Positions 20,192 to 29,226 of a stretch of DNA of 64,000 nt are shown here, piece by piece (position 1 is the stretch's first letter; every line of letters starts with the position of its first letter). The translations under genes and the position numbers were made by a program. This DNA comes from CAWFFV01 sp963814985 (GTDB lineage Bacteria; Chloroflexota; Ktedonobacteria; Ktedonobacterales; Ktedonobacteraceae): assembly GCA_963814985.1 (NCBI GenBank), contig CAWFFV010000101.1:1-64000 (forward strand). The letters are read 5' to 3'. Under the pieces are notes generated by a model that searched no databases, had not been told where the DNA came from, and saw only the letters and a list, made by a program, of their open reading frames with translations.

Positions 20192-20389
20192 TTAATCTGC
20201 TATTATGCAGACAATACTCACCATCCCAACAGAAGTCAGCATTAAGAGCATCTGGAACCAGTAGAAGAAAGGAATATCCATAAACTCTGGGTTCTGAACG
20301 TTGTAGAGGGAAGGCCAAAGGAGCACCAGGAAAGGCAAAAATGCAATAAAAAAGAGCCATGAACGATTTTTTCTCGGGGAACGGATCAT
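20192..20389 (-). CDS. DUF3311 small membrane protein, symporter partner
   Basis: About 65 residues from ATG 20389, with two hydrophobic segments (LFFIAFLPFLVLLWPSLYN and the FFYWFQMLLMLTSVGMVSIV region). The PSLYN and PFFYWFQ patterns match the DUF3311 family, which sits beside sodium:solute symporters and is thought to be an accessory subunit. It follows the symporter gene; an earlier in-frame start at 20431 would put it almost directly after the symporter stop. Transport cargo unknown. Confidence 0.78.
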   Translation of the reverse strand: MIRSPRKNRSWLFFIAFLPFLVLLWPSLYNVQNPEFMDIPFFYWFQMLLMLTSVGMVSIVCIIAD

Positions 20390-20433
20390 ATTGCCTTCTC
20401 CTATGAAGCAAAGAGTACGACTAAAGAGCAAAT

Positions 20434-22023
20434 TTAGTATTCTCTCGTAAGAGACGGAGGACCTGCTGAACTCTCGTCTCCAGAGAAACCAGAAGACTCC
20501 GTCAGGCGAGAGGAGTAAAAAGCTTGTAGCGGTACAACTGGCTGTACTTCAAAATCAGTTGGTCTGGTCTCATCATGACCAGCATTGAGTCTAATTACCT
20601 GGAACACGGGAGTGAGGGCAATGCTCAAGACCAGATTGATTCCCAGAGCAATCAGCCCGACATAAATCGGAGTGGTAGTAGTACCGAAGGTAACAACATA
20701 GAGCAAGTTAAAGTTTTGTTTTATAACGACCAGGGTGCCAAAAACCATCCCCCCTACCCACCCAATGACCAATGCATAACGATGGAGCTTATTGGTATAC
20801 AATCCTATGAACACAGCAGGAGCGATCTGAAGAATCCAAATGCCTCCTAGCAGTTGGAGGTTATTCGCAAATGTTAAGGGGAAAAGAAGGAAGACGAATG
20901 CACCACCTTTGACGAACAATGACGCTATTTTCGCCGCATTTACTTCCTCACGTTCGTTACATGATGGTCGGAAATATGCCCGGTAGATATTGCGGGTAAA
21001 GAGATTGGCAGTTGCAATTGACATTACAGCCGCAGGGACTAACGCAGAAACAGAGAGTGCCGCAAAGGCAATGCCAGCCATATCTGGCGAAAGCATTTTG
21101 GCAAATAACATTGGCACCGCTGCATTAAATCCATAGATAGGTGAGAGATTAATGCCAGCAGAAATTGCCATAAAACCAAACAGGTCAAATATGCAGAGTA
21201 AAAAAGTGAAAATCGAAAGGAGAATGAAACTGTAGCGCAAAGTTCTTTGTCCATTAGCACCCAGAGCTGCAGTCAAACAGTGTGGATACAGAAACAAAGA
21301 AAATGCTGCCCCTATTGCCAGACTAATGTACGAGCTGTATTGTAACGGCGAGAGCAAGATATGTGATGGTGGAACTGTTTGGAGAACATGGCGAAGGCCT
21401 CCCAGTTTGCCCAAAATGATCCACGCTGCGACTATTCCAACCAACCAAATTAAGATAATCTTAGCAAATGAGATGATTGCAGGCGCTCGTAAACCACCGT
21501 TAAACGTATAGATGGCGAGGAAACCGAAGGCAATCCATACCGAAACATTGAGGGGTACTCCCATCTGTGCAAGGCAAACTTCCATCCCAAAGATCTGCAG
21601 TGCAAGATAGGGCATAGTCGCTAAAATCCCTGTCAAAGCAACAAGTAATGCCAGGAAGCGACTACTAAAGCGATCGCGTACAAAATCAGCAATCGTGATA
21701 TATCCACGATGACGAGCAATAATCCAAAATTTAGGAAGCACCATGGTAACAAATGGAATCACGAAAATAGCTTGAGCGGTAATATAGAAACCCAGTGCCC
21801 CTTGACCAAAAAAAAGTCCCGGGATGGCGATAAGTGTATTGGCAGTATAGACCGTTCCTCCAAGTAGACACCATGTTGCCACTACACCAAACCGCCGACC
21901 AGCCAGTCCCCATTCTTGAAGTCGGTTCAGGTCTCCAGAGCGCCAGGACGCGGCAAAAAAACCAAGAATAGCAACAGGAAGGAAGGCTAGCAAAAAAGCG
22001 GTAAGCATCTGCCAGTTTATCAT
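20434..22023 (-). CDS. sodium:solute symporter family transporter
   Basis: 529 residues with about 13 hydrophobic segments. The SSS signature is visible: GLAGRRFGVVATWCLLGGTVY near the N-terminus, the RDRFSSRFL loop and the NGGLRAPAI and SALVPAAVMSIATANLFTRN motifs. The pairing with DUF3311 points to the monocarboxylate/urea-like branch. Substrate not decided by sequence. The C-terminal 60 residues are cytoplasmic and low in hydrophobicity. Confidence 0.88.
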   Translation of the reverse strand: MINWQMLTAFLLAFLPVAILGFFAASWRSGDLNRLQEWGLAGRRFGVVATWCLLGGTVYTANTLIAIPGLFFGQGALGFYITAQAIFVIPFVTMVLPKFWIIARHRGYITIADFVRDRFSSRFLALLVALTGILATMPYLALQIFGMEVCLAQMGVPLNVSVWIAFGFLAIYTFNGGLRAPAIISFAKIILIWLVGIVAAWIILGKLGGLRHVLQTVPPSHILLSPLQYSSYISLAIGAAFSLFLYPHCLTAALGANGQRTLRYSFILLSIFTFLLCIFDLFGFMAISAGINLSPIYGFNAAVPMLFAKMLSPDMAGIAFAALSVSALVPAAVMSIATANLFTRNIYRAYFRPSCNEREEVNAAKIASLFVKGGAFVFLLFPLTFANNLQLLGGIWILQIAPAVFIGLYTNKLHRYALVIGWVGGMVFGTLVVIKQNFNLLYVVTFGTTTTPIYVGLIALGINLVLSIALTPVFQVIRLNAGHDETRPTDFEVQPVVPLQAFYSSRLTESSGFSGDESSAGPPSLTREY

Positions 22024-22321
22024 CGTTTTCTCCCGTCAAGGGTGTATTATTCACCTACCATACCATATCATATCATGCTGATCTTGCTGTCTTGCAATGT
22101 CAGTATTAGCTTCACTTTAAGTACTATATCGTACAAAAGAATTGTCCTTTGTAACCTACGATGGAATTAATGTATATGGACCTTGAAAAGAGACAAGCCA
22201 TGGCTTGAAGCAATATGGTATAATTAAAAATGGCCGTAAATTATTAACAAATCCTTCTTTGTAAGCGATGAACTGATTTGAACGGTGAGCAATACGTATT
22301 TGCTTAAAGGAGGCACCACCT
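22024..22321. other. divergent intergenic region
   Basis: About 300 bases between the minus-strand symporter and the plus-strand DUF4388 gene. GGAGG precedes the latter at 22309. No RNA gene or clear operator is seen. Confidence 0.35.
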
Positions 22322-23363
22322 ATGTCAAAACAGAAGGATATCATTGTTAATAATTTGATTAGACATATCCAGACCATTCAACTTGAGCGTAAGACAGGAC
22401 TACTCACTGTGAGACGCGGCAAAGGCACTACCCTGGAAGAAGGAACTATCGCCTTTGTCAATGGGCATGTCACGGAAGCAAAGGTTAGCCGACGTGTAGG
22501 TACTGAGGCTTTTAATGGAATATGCACCTGGGAAAGTTGTGCAGCCTCCTTCATTTCTACAGACGTACAAGATAATCCCTCACCTCCAATACATTTGCCT
22601 GGTAAACAGCCCAGGATTCCTGGAAAAGATACCACGCCTATACCGGCTTTTTCTCCTTTGAGGAAGCGGGACACTACCCCTATCCCCACTTTTTCTCCTT
22701 TGAAGAGGCAAGAAACCATGCCCATACCGGCTATTTCTCCTTTACGAAAGCAGGAAACCATGCCTCTCCCAGCTATTTCTCCTTTGCGAAAACAGGAAAC
22801 CATGCCTCTCCCAGCTATCTCTCCTTTGCGAAAACAGGATACCTGCCTCTCCCAGCTATCTCTCCTTTGCGAAAACAGGATACCTGCCTCTCCAGCTTTT
22901 CTCCTTTGCGAAAGCAGGATACCTGCCTCTCCAGCTTTTCTCCTTTGCGAAACAGGATACTCTGCCTCTCCAGGCTATTTCTCCTTTGCAAAACAGGATA
23001 CCTGCCTCTCCAGGCTATTTCTCCTTTGCAAAAACCGGATACCTGCCTCTCCAGGCTATTTCTCCTTTGCAAAAGCAAACTGGCTCATATAGAACAGAAG
23101 AGAAACACACCACTGGACATGCACTACCGCAAATCGTGCGTCCGCAAGTAAAGCCGTATCATACTTACCAGTTCAACGCGGCTCTCCTCATCATTGAACA
23201 GGCATCTCTTTCACGCGCTCACCGTCAGCTCTTCCTACTTATTAATGGGCAACGCTCTGTTGAAGAATTGATATACCTTGTCGCTCGCAGCCAGGAAGAG
23301 GTATGTAGGTTTTTACGTGATCTTAGCCGTCTTGCACTCATTCATATTCCAGATACTTTTTAA
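22322..23363 (+). pseudogene. DUF4388 protein with 11 tandem 14-residue repeats; frame changes inside the repeats
   Basis: Residues 1-85 form a DUF4388 (PatA-N-like) signalling domain (ERKTGLLTVRR, EGTIAFVNGHVTEAK, GICTWESC). Then come 11 copies of a 42-base unit coding roughly TMPLPAISPLRKQE. The first five keep phase; later ones are 39-41 bases, so the frame drifts and the first frame ends at 23092. Past the repeats, a C-terminal domain (FNAALLIIEQ, FLLINGQRSVEELIYLVARSQEEV, LIHIPDTF) lies in another frame to 23363. It resembles the end of the response regulator at 55274. Either base-call errors in the array or real, possibly phase-varying, indels explain this. Confidence 0.6.
22633..23080 (+). 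repeat. coding minisatellite, about 11 units of 39-42 bases
   Basis: Units carry TCTCCTTTG(C/A) and CCTGCCTCTCC(C)AG. Units 1-5 are 42 bases; units 6-11 are 39-41, often with ACCTG in place of the in-frame ACC(C/A)TG. This heterogeneity throws the host gene out of frame. Confidence 0.85.
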
Positions 23364-23445
23364 GATTGTACATATTTTGAGGAGATTTTTTACAATAGTA
23401 CACCGGCAAAATCATAGTATAAGATGCTTAAGATAGGAAACATGT

Positions 23446-24555
23446 ATGGCAAAAATTATTCCCTCAGCGGCAAGGAAAGGTGCATTGTGGGAGGTTACGA
23501 ACGCACAATGGCACAGAAGAGTCCCACGACTTGAACATGCTGATTTGAGCCAAACGGATCTGCGTCGAGCTGATTTGAGTGGAGGAGACATACATGAGGC
23601 TAACCTGTCAGATGCTGACCTGAGAGGAGCCTACCTCTGCGGTGCTTATTTGCGTAAAGCCAATTTAAGTGGAGCTGATCTCAGTATGGCTGACCTCAGC
23701 AATGCTGTCATGATCGGTGTGATTCTGGTTGGGGCCAATTTACGCGGGGCCAATTTACATCGAACGGACTTACGTGAAACGGACCTCTGTGGGGTAAATC
23801 TCAGTGGGGCGGATTTACAAGGTGCATATCTGACCGAGGCGAACCTGCTTGGTGTGGATCTAAGCCAGGCTAATCTCAGCGAAGCCGATCTGACAAATGC
23901 GAATCTCAGTGGAGCTGACTTGAGCAGAGCTGACCTGACAGGTGCAAATCTCAGCAAAGCCGTTATGATCGGTACCAACCTGAGCGAAGCCAATCTTACC
24001 GGAGCAATATTGAGTAATGTGAACGCAAGTAGGGCAAATTTCAATGGTGCCAATCTTGTAAGGGCAACAATGAAGCTTGCAAACTTGAGTAAGACGACGT
24101 TCTGTGGAGCTTATATTTGCGAAGCGAACTTAGTCGGAGCAAACATGGTTGAATCGGATTTGAGCTTTGCCAACTTGAGTAGTGCCTCATTGAACGGAAC
24201 ATATTTGTTCAATGCCAACTTGAGTTGTGCAAAATTGCTTAAGGCCAATCTGTATAGAGCGAATCTCGTCAGAGCTATCTTAACAAGGGCCGACTTAAGC
24301 AGGTGTAATTTGACCGAAGCGAATCTGATCGAGGCAAAACTTGATGGCAGTTCTCTGCGTGCAGCCACCTGTACGCGCACAATCTTACAACAGGCCAATC
24401 TAACCAATGCAGTGCTCACGAATGCTTCTTTCGCTTATGCAGACATACAAGGTATACAAGCACCCAATGCAGAGTTTGCAGATGTTGATCTTGCAACGTT
24501 CTCTACAGTAGTTATTGATCTATTTACAGCACAACGCATTGGCCTGCAAGTTTGA
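23446..24555 (+). CDS. pentapeptide-repeat protein
   Basis: 369 residues, almost wholly A(D/N)LXX repeats from about 28 to 350, predicted to form a right-handed quadrilateral beta-helix. A short N-terminal cap (SAARKGALWEV) comes first and the last 20 residues are non-repetitive. No membrane segment or signal peptide. Members include gyrase-protecting proteins, but most have no known role, and this one is not assigned. A second, shorter member lies at 36117-36632. Monocistronic, with a repeat/terminator directly at its stop. Confidence 0.9.
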   Translation: MAKIIPSAARKGALWEVTNAQWHRRVPRLEHADLSQTDLRRADLSGGDIHEANLSDADLRGAYLCGAYLRKANLSGADLSMADLSNAVMIGVILVGANLRGANLHRTDLRETDLCGVNLSGADLQGAYLTEANLLGVDLSQANLSEADLTNANLSGADLSRADLTGANLSKAVMIGTNLSEANLTGAILSNVNASRANFNGANLVRATMKLANLSKTTFCGAYICEANLVGANMVESDLSFANLSSASLNGTYLFNANLSCAKLLKANLYRANLVRAILTRADLSRCNLTEANLIEAKLDGSSLRAATCTRTILQQANLTNAVLTNASFAYADIQGIQAPNAEFADVDLATFSTVVIDLFTAQRIGLQV

Positions 24556-24622
24556 CTCCTCAAGTCTTCTCACCACCTGTGGTGGCTCCCCAAACCCCCC
24601 TGGGGGGTTTGGGGTATTCCCC
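24554..24622. repeat. dispersed palindromic repeat copy B / terminator
   Basis: Starts in the stop codon of the pentapeptide gene. It has ACTCCTCAAGTCTTCTCACCACC, a small CCACC-TGT-GGTGG hairpin, then a perfect 13-base inverted repeat at 24588-24614 (CCCCAAACCCCCC / GGGGGGTTTGGGG). The CACCACC-GTGGTGG part matches copy D at 63071-63241. Confidence 0.55.
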
Positions 24623-24689
24623 AAAAACTCTTTTCAACCTCTTTGGGACTGAGTTAGAAGAGGCAACACAAAGCAGCACCCAACATCCA

Positions 24690-25115
24690 TCACATACATT
24701 TTACCGTCGCTTCCCCAGTCAGAACCAGCAAGCCATCCTGATTGGTGCAGTCGGTCTTTAGCGTGATAAGTCGTTTGTCTTCGCGAACAGTCATTACCTC
24801 AACAGTAACAGTGACGGCATCACCGATGCGTACGGGTGCAAGAAATTTCAGAGTCTGTCCCAGGTAGATCGAACCAGGACCAGGGAGTTCTGTACCCAGC
24901 ACTGCCGAAATCATCGATCCCGTCAAGAAACCATGTGCAATGCGCCCCCCAAAAAGGGACTGTGCAGCATACTCTTCGTCCAGATGAACGGGATTATGAT
25001 CACCACTGACATCGGCAAAACGTACCACGTCAGCTTCGCTAATCGTACGAGATCGTGTAGCTTGTGCACCTATTGCTGGAAGTGGTTTGGATTGTTTTTG
25101 TTGCTGCTTGCTCAT
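24690..25115 (-). CDS. phaJ: MaoC-like (R)-specific enoyl-CoA hydratase
   Basis: About 141 residues with a single hot-dog fold. DVSGDHNPVHLDEEYA supplies the hydratase catalytic Asp and His, and FGGRIAHGFLTGSMIS is the conserved following segment. It converts 2-enoyl-CoA from beta-oxidation to (R)-3-hydroxyacyl-CoA, the monomer for PHA synthase. An in-frame GTG at 25145 overlaps the upstream gene, but GAAGGA before ATG 25115 makes that start better. Last gene of the minus-strand PHA cluster. Confidence 0.88.
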   Translation of the reverse strand: MSKQQQKQSKPLPAIGAQATRSRTISEADVVRFADVSGDHNPVHLDEEYAAQSLFGGRIAHGFLTGSMISAVLGTELPGPGSIYLGQTLKFLAPVRIGDAVTVTVEVMTVREDKRLITLKTDCTNQDGLLVLTGEATVKCM

Positions 25116-25141
25116 ATTTTTTGTTCCTTCACTGTGGCTTT

Positions 25142-26122
25142 TCACAAGAAAAGCTTAGCCAGACGTTTCCATAGATGATACCTAAAGTCCCCTTTAGGTT
25201 TCTCGACACCGTCCAGCGGGTGTTTCATAAAAAACTCATAGATCACCAGACTGGCATTTGGCCCTTTCGCATCCGTATAAGAAGCGCCGTGGTTACCTCC
25301 TGACCACGCATGGCCCATCCCTTCAACTTTCCAATAGGCCTGTACTTCATCATCATCAGCTGTACTCCACCTGGATACTGTATATGAATGTCCAGCCAGA
25401 ACCGCCGTTGAGCAGGTTCTGGCTGGACTGGAAAAATCAGGTACATATGTCTGATTGGATGCCAAAGAATTGGTTTGCATCCATTGTTGTACAACCTGAT
25501 CACCATTGATGACAGAGGCAGTATGATCATGAGTACCATGAAAAACAATGGTAGGAACAACACGAGCGACACTCCCCATGGCCGCATAGGCCGCCTGTCC
25601 CTGCCGCACAGGATTAGGTCCACCACGCCGCATTACCCTCAAAGCATTGATCACGGTCGTTGCAGCTTGATACTCCACCCCGGAATGAATAGCGATTGCA
25701 GCAAAGACATGAGGGTAAGTGGCCCCCAGGATTCCCGCCATCGCGCCTCCTGCTGAAATCCCAGCTACATAGATGCGATGCGGGTCGATCGTCCAGTGGG
25801 CTGTATCCTGCTGGATAGCCTGTACCATTGCCACAATTCTCGCTGGCTCTCCACTTCCGCGCCTTTGATTTACAGAATTAAACCAATTCCAACACCGGTG
25901 CCGATTAGAGGCACTCAGTTGCTGCGGATACATGACCACAAATCCATACTGGTCTGCCAGATCATTCATACCCGTACCAGCAGCAAACCCCTTTGGTGTC
26001 TGCATACACCCATGTAACATGACAACAAGAGGCATTGCTGTCCCAACTTGATGGTGTGCCGGTGTATAGACAAAGTACGGATAATCATGGGCAGCATTAC
26101 GATAGGTGTACTGTTGCCACAT
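25142..26122 (-). CDS. PHB-depolymerase-family esterase
   Basis: Alpha/beta-hydrolase of about 326 residues. The oxyanion region is MPLVVMLHGCMQTPKGFA and the lipase box GISAGGAM holds the nucleophile Ser; Asp and His follow (HGTHDHTA, GMGHAWSGG). WNWFN and the Cys pattern match the extracellular PHB depolymerase/feruloyl-esterase-like family. From ATG 26122 (AGGAGT five bases before) there is no signal peptide; a longer GTG start at 26227 lacks a ribosome binding site. Between phaC and phaJ it may mobilise PHA, but the family also holds other esterases. Confidence 0.78.
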   Translation of the reverse strand: MWQQYTYRNAAHDYPYFVYTPAHHQVGTAMPLVVMLHGCMQTPKGFAAGTGMNDLADQYGFVVMYPQQLSASNRHRCWNWFNSVNQRRGSGEPARIVAMVQAIQQDTAHWTIDPHRIYVAGISAGGAMAGILGATYPHVFAAIAIHSGVEYQAATTVINALRVMRRGGPNPVRQGQAAYAAMGSVARVVPTIVFHGTHDHTASVINGDQVVQQWMQTNSLASNQTYVPDFSSPARTCSTAVLAGHSYTVSRWSTADDDEVQAYWKVEGMGHAWSGGNHGASYTDAKGPNASLVIYEFFMKHPLDGVEKPKGDFRYHLWKRLAKLFL

Positions 26123-26236
26123 AGCACTCCTAACCTGGGAGAATCTGGCTGTCCTGCGCCCCTGACAAACAACAGGAACTCCTGCAAGGTAGGCAGTAAA
26201 CCAATGATTTATCCCTGGCAGTTTCACGATTGCCGA

Positions 26237-27304
26237 CTACAATGAGCGAGCCTGCAACCAACTGAGAATTTTTGGCCAGAGATTATTCCTGGCATCCGCC
26301 CCTGTCAACAGCCCGACGTGCCCGGCGTTGAGCACAAAGAATTCCTTGTCCTCGCTCCTGACAAGGTTCATTAAAGCCTCCGACTGCGGCAAGGTACAGA
26401 TATGGTCTTTCTTACCCGCAATATTGAGCAGAGAACAAGCAATATTCGCCAGATCTACCCGCCGTCCCCTGAGCTTGATTTCTCCACGTACCAGTTTATT
26501 TTGCTGATAAAATTCTTTAATCCACTGCTTGAACGCTCCGCCTGCAAAGGGAACCCCATCATTTACCCATTTATTCATCGCCAACCATGTATCCATAGAC
26601 TTATCCTGCAAGAGACGATCCCACATGGTGACATATGAACCAACATAGTTGTTTACAGGCTTCATCAGGCGAGTCCCGAGATCCACAAGCTCGCTGGGAA
26701 TGTTGCCAAAAACCTCCATAGTGCGATCGGGATTAAAGTACCTGGCGCTGGTCCAGATTCCGCAGAGACCACTATTTTCTGGTGCGAAATCGATGGGAGT
26801 AGTTAGCATAATCAGATTTTTCAGCGTCTCAGGGAAGAGTGAGGCGTACATCGCGCTCATTGTTCCCCCCATACAGAATCCCAGAATAGAAAGTTGCTCG
26901 GCATGTGAAGTGCGTAATACCTTTTTCACCGCACGAGGGAGATAATCGAGAATATAGTTGTCAAAGGTCAGATTTTTATCTTCATCTCCCGGAACGCCCC
27001 AGTCAAGCAGATAGATATCGAAGCCATGCCCAACTAGAAATTCCACAAGACTATTATTTGGCATCAGATCCAATACATAGGGTCGATTGATCAGTGCATA
27101 AACCAACAACAGGGGAACACGGTAGCGTTTCTTCAGTGTTGGTTCATAGCGATAGAGTTTGGCCTTATTCTTGGTCCAGATTACGTCTTTGGGAGTCTGG
27201 CCCGTTTCGGCCCTGGCTCCCTCTAAGATGATCTGCATCCCAGTCTTGTACTTTTTAAAGTTTCTTTCCTCATCGAATGTCACAGGTTCGGTCCTCTGAG
27301 TCAT
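26237..27304 (-). CDS. phaC: class III PHA synthase catalytic subunit
   Basis: 355 residues, the length of class III/IV PhaC. The nucleophile box is LGFCMGGTMS (Cys near 144), with DWG and DNYI motifs before it and GKKDHICTLPQ (Asp) and NAGHVGLLTG (His) after. It needs the PhaE subunit encoded directly upstream (27351-28427). GGAGGA precedes the ATG. It shares only distant similarity with the 608-residue class I enzyme at 17016, so the organism has two synthase classes. Confidence 0.92.
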   Translation of the reverse strand: MTQRTEPVTFDEERNFKKYKTGMQIILEGARAETGQTPKDVIWTKNKAKLYRYEPTLKKRYRVPLLLVYALINRPYVLDLMPNNSLVEFLVGHGFDIYLLDWGVPGDEDKNLTFDNYILDYLPRAVKKVLRTSHAEQLSILGFCMGGTMSAMYASLFPETLKNLIMLTTPIDFAPENSGLCGIWTSARYFNPDRTMEVFGNIPSELVDLGTRLMKPVNNYVGSYVTMWDRLLQDKSMDTWLAMNKWVNDGVPFAGGAFKQWIKEFYQQNKLVRGEIKLRGRRVDLANIACSLLNIAGKKDHICTLPQSEALMNLVRSEDKEFFVLNAGHVGLLTGADARNNLWPKILSWLQARSL

Positions 27305-27350
27305 ATGATGCTCCTCCGTCCGTCGTCTCTATAGCAATCACCATTGTTTA

Positions 27351-28427
27351 CTAAGATCCAACTCCCACTTCAACATTTTGGTCCTCTTGCTGGTTAGTAT
27401 TCTTCTTGTGGGCCTTACGCTGAACACCACCAGATTTGACAGTCGGCAAGGAATCTCCTGCTACGATTTTTTCAAGGACGGTTAAGACTTGATGCAGTTT
27501 CGTTTCCACGCTGTCCAAACGGGTTGTAAGATTTTCTACGGAGTCGAGCTTGCTGAGGAGAGTTAATTTGCTTTCGACACTCTCCAAACGGCTGGACAGG
27601 TCTTCAACGGATTCTAATTTGGCGAGGTTATCCAGCTTACTCTCGACTTTCTCCAGGCGTCTGGCCAGTACATCAAGAGTTCCGAGCCTGAGTGCATCTG
27701 GGAGTACATCCAATTTTCCTTCAACGACGGCGAGATGTTGTGTGAGGGCCTCCACCGATGCACTGGTAGCAACCTCAGCCTGGCGATCTTTGAAGTCTTC
27801 GAGTACCTCATCGATACCATCAACTTTCTCTTCCAGGGCAATGATAAGTTCTGCAACCCTTGCAACATCTGACAGGACAGGCAATTGCAAACTTCTGAAG
27901 TAGGCTTCGTGAGCACGACGCGTCACTCCGACAAAGGTTAAATAGCTTTCAAAAAAACTACTGGAAAACTCCAGGAACTTCTCTGAAGCGGCCACATCGT
28001 TCAGCATCGTTGCCCATGTCTCATTCGTGGCATCATACCACTGCTTAAAAAAAGTGAAAGGATCAAGCAGGGTACCACTTCCCGCTAACAAATTGGCACG
28101 CATCTCATCCATCATCTTCAACCATCTGGTAGCTATCTCTGAGGTGTCCCCATTCACCTCAAAAGCCTTTTTCCAGGCTCCCATCGTCACATCAAACCAC
28201 TGCTTCCATATCTCTGTCTGGTCCATCATCCTGGCAGGATCAATCTTGAGTCGCTCCTGAACCTCTTGTATGCCCTTCAACCAGACATCAGACAGATTGG
28301 AGGAGTCCGTCTTTGTCTCTTTCACTCCAGATAGAGCACCCGACCATAAGCCGGAAGAGGTTTCATACCACTGCTTCCACAACTCTATCGGGTCCATAGA
28401 TTTTCGGGTTTGTTCTTCCTCGGACAC
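27351..28427 (-). CDS. phaE: PHA synthase subunit PhaE
   Basis: About 358 residues from GTG 28427 (AAGGAGT seven bases before). Three internal copies of a WKQW(Y/F) motif (LWKQWYETSS, IWKQWFDVTM, FFKQWYDATN) are followed by the PhaE signature around RSLQLPVLSDVARVAELI. The last 150 residues form a long coiled coil with heptads such as LDSVENLTTRLDSVETKL. PhaE pairs with class III PhaC and raises its activity at granules. The extended coiled coil is longer than in classic PhaE and may help granule association. Confidence 0.85.
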   Translation of the reverse strand: MSEEEQTRKSMDPIELWKQWYETSSGLWSGALSGVKETKTDSSNLSDVWLKGIQEVQERLKIDPARMMDQTEIWKQWFDVTMGAWKKAFEVNGDTSEIATRWLKMMDEMRANLLAGSGTLLDPFTFFKQWYDATNETWATMLNDVAASEKFLEFSSSFFESYLTFVGVTRRAHEAYFRSLQLPVLSDVARVAELIIALEEKVDGIDEVLEDFKDRQAEVATSASVEALTQHLAVVEGKLDVLPDALRLGTLDVLARRLEKVESKLDNLAKLESVEDLSSRLESVESKLTLLSKLDSVENLTTRLDSVETKLHQVLTVLEKIVAGDSLPTVKSGGVQRKAHKKNTNQQEDQNVEVGVGS

Positions 28428-28500
28428 GCTACACACTCCTTTCGCATCTCTGAAATCAGCATCGGCATCGATGTTGCAGGATTTCCATCCCATACCAGCA

Positions 28501-28529
28501 AAAGGGGCCGGGACTTACACTCCGGCCCC
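28501..28529 (-). terminator. intrinsic terminator/attenuator between phasin and phaE
   Basis: Eight-base GC-only stem GGGGCCGG / CCGGCCCC with a ten-base loop, followed on the minus strand by TTTT. It lies 18 bases past the phasin stop and about 75 bases before the phaE start. Partial readthrough would give much more phasin than synthase from one promoter. Confidence 0.75.
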
Positions 28530-28546
28530 GTCTCCACCGGCATAGC

Positions 28547-29119
28547 TTACCTGGGACTGGACTGACCCTCTCGCACAGACGAGAAAGCACTGTCAATGCT
28601 CTGCTGGGCAGCCTTGCGCGCAACATCAAGGGTCTGTTCGGTAATCGCCTGGGTCGTATCCAGGAAACGTCTATAGTAGGAGAATGGCGCATACAGCAGG
28701 TCAAGGTACGCGTCCATGGAAGTTTGTGTCAAGAAGGTTTCCTGCTGACCTTTCGACCGATCCACCACTGTCTGCATCAGGCTACGGGTGCTTTCGGCAT
28801 GGCTCTTGAGAACCTCTACTCCATTCTCAAAGACGTTCTGCACATAACGCATATTGCGTTCCTGTGCTGCTACAGTGGTTTCCATCACCGTCTGAAACAA
28901 TGCTTGAGGCTCCTGCTTGTGCTCCAACGCCGTTTGCAAGATAGCACGTGTACCTTCGGCATGGCTCTTGAGAACCTCTACTCCGTTCTCAAACATACTT
29001 TGCACATACCTCATGTTGCGTTCCTGTCCTGCTATCAGGCTGGAGATAAAGACTTGATTTGCCTCACGCATAGTTTTGAACATCTCTTGTGCTGTTTCAT
29101 TCATTCTATCTTCAGACAT
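28547..29119 (-). CDS. phaP: phasin-like granule protein
   Basis: 190 residues, alpha-helical and amphipathic, with no membrane segment. It contains two copies of a block of about 35 residues (QERNMRYVQ, FENGVEVLKSHAE, TR) at about 33-70 and 90-127, an evident internal duplication that is also clear in the DNA. Then comes the phasin-like LLYAPFSYYRRFLDTTQAITEQTLDVARKAA. Phasins coat PHA granules. The position directly upstream of phaE supports this. GGCGGA precedes ATG 29119. Confidence 0.78.
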   Translation of the reverse strand: MSEDRMNETAQEMFKTMREANQVFISSLIAGQERNMRYVQSMFENGVEVLKSHAEGTRAILQTALEHKQEPQALFQTVMETTVAAQERNMRYVQNVFENGVEVLKSHAESTRSLMQTVVDRSKGQQETFLTQTSMDAYLDLLYAPFSYYRRFLDTTQAITEQTLDVARKAAQQSIDSAFSSVREGQSSPR

Positions 29120-29226
29120 GATCGTTCCGCCTTTCTTTTCCGCTACACCCTGATACTACATCATGATGAGCGGCTAGCTTTGCCTGAGCCACAAAACATG
29201 GCACAGGCTCTATGAGCAGTATACGC

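Noticed and set aside
26123..26227. N-terminal extension of the PHB-depolymerase-family esterase as a signal peptide
   Set aside because: The GTG start lacks a ribosome binding site and the stretch has no signal-peptide layout; ATG 26122 has a strong one.
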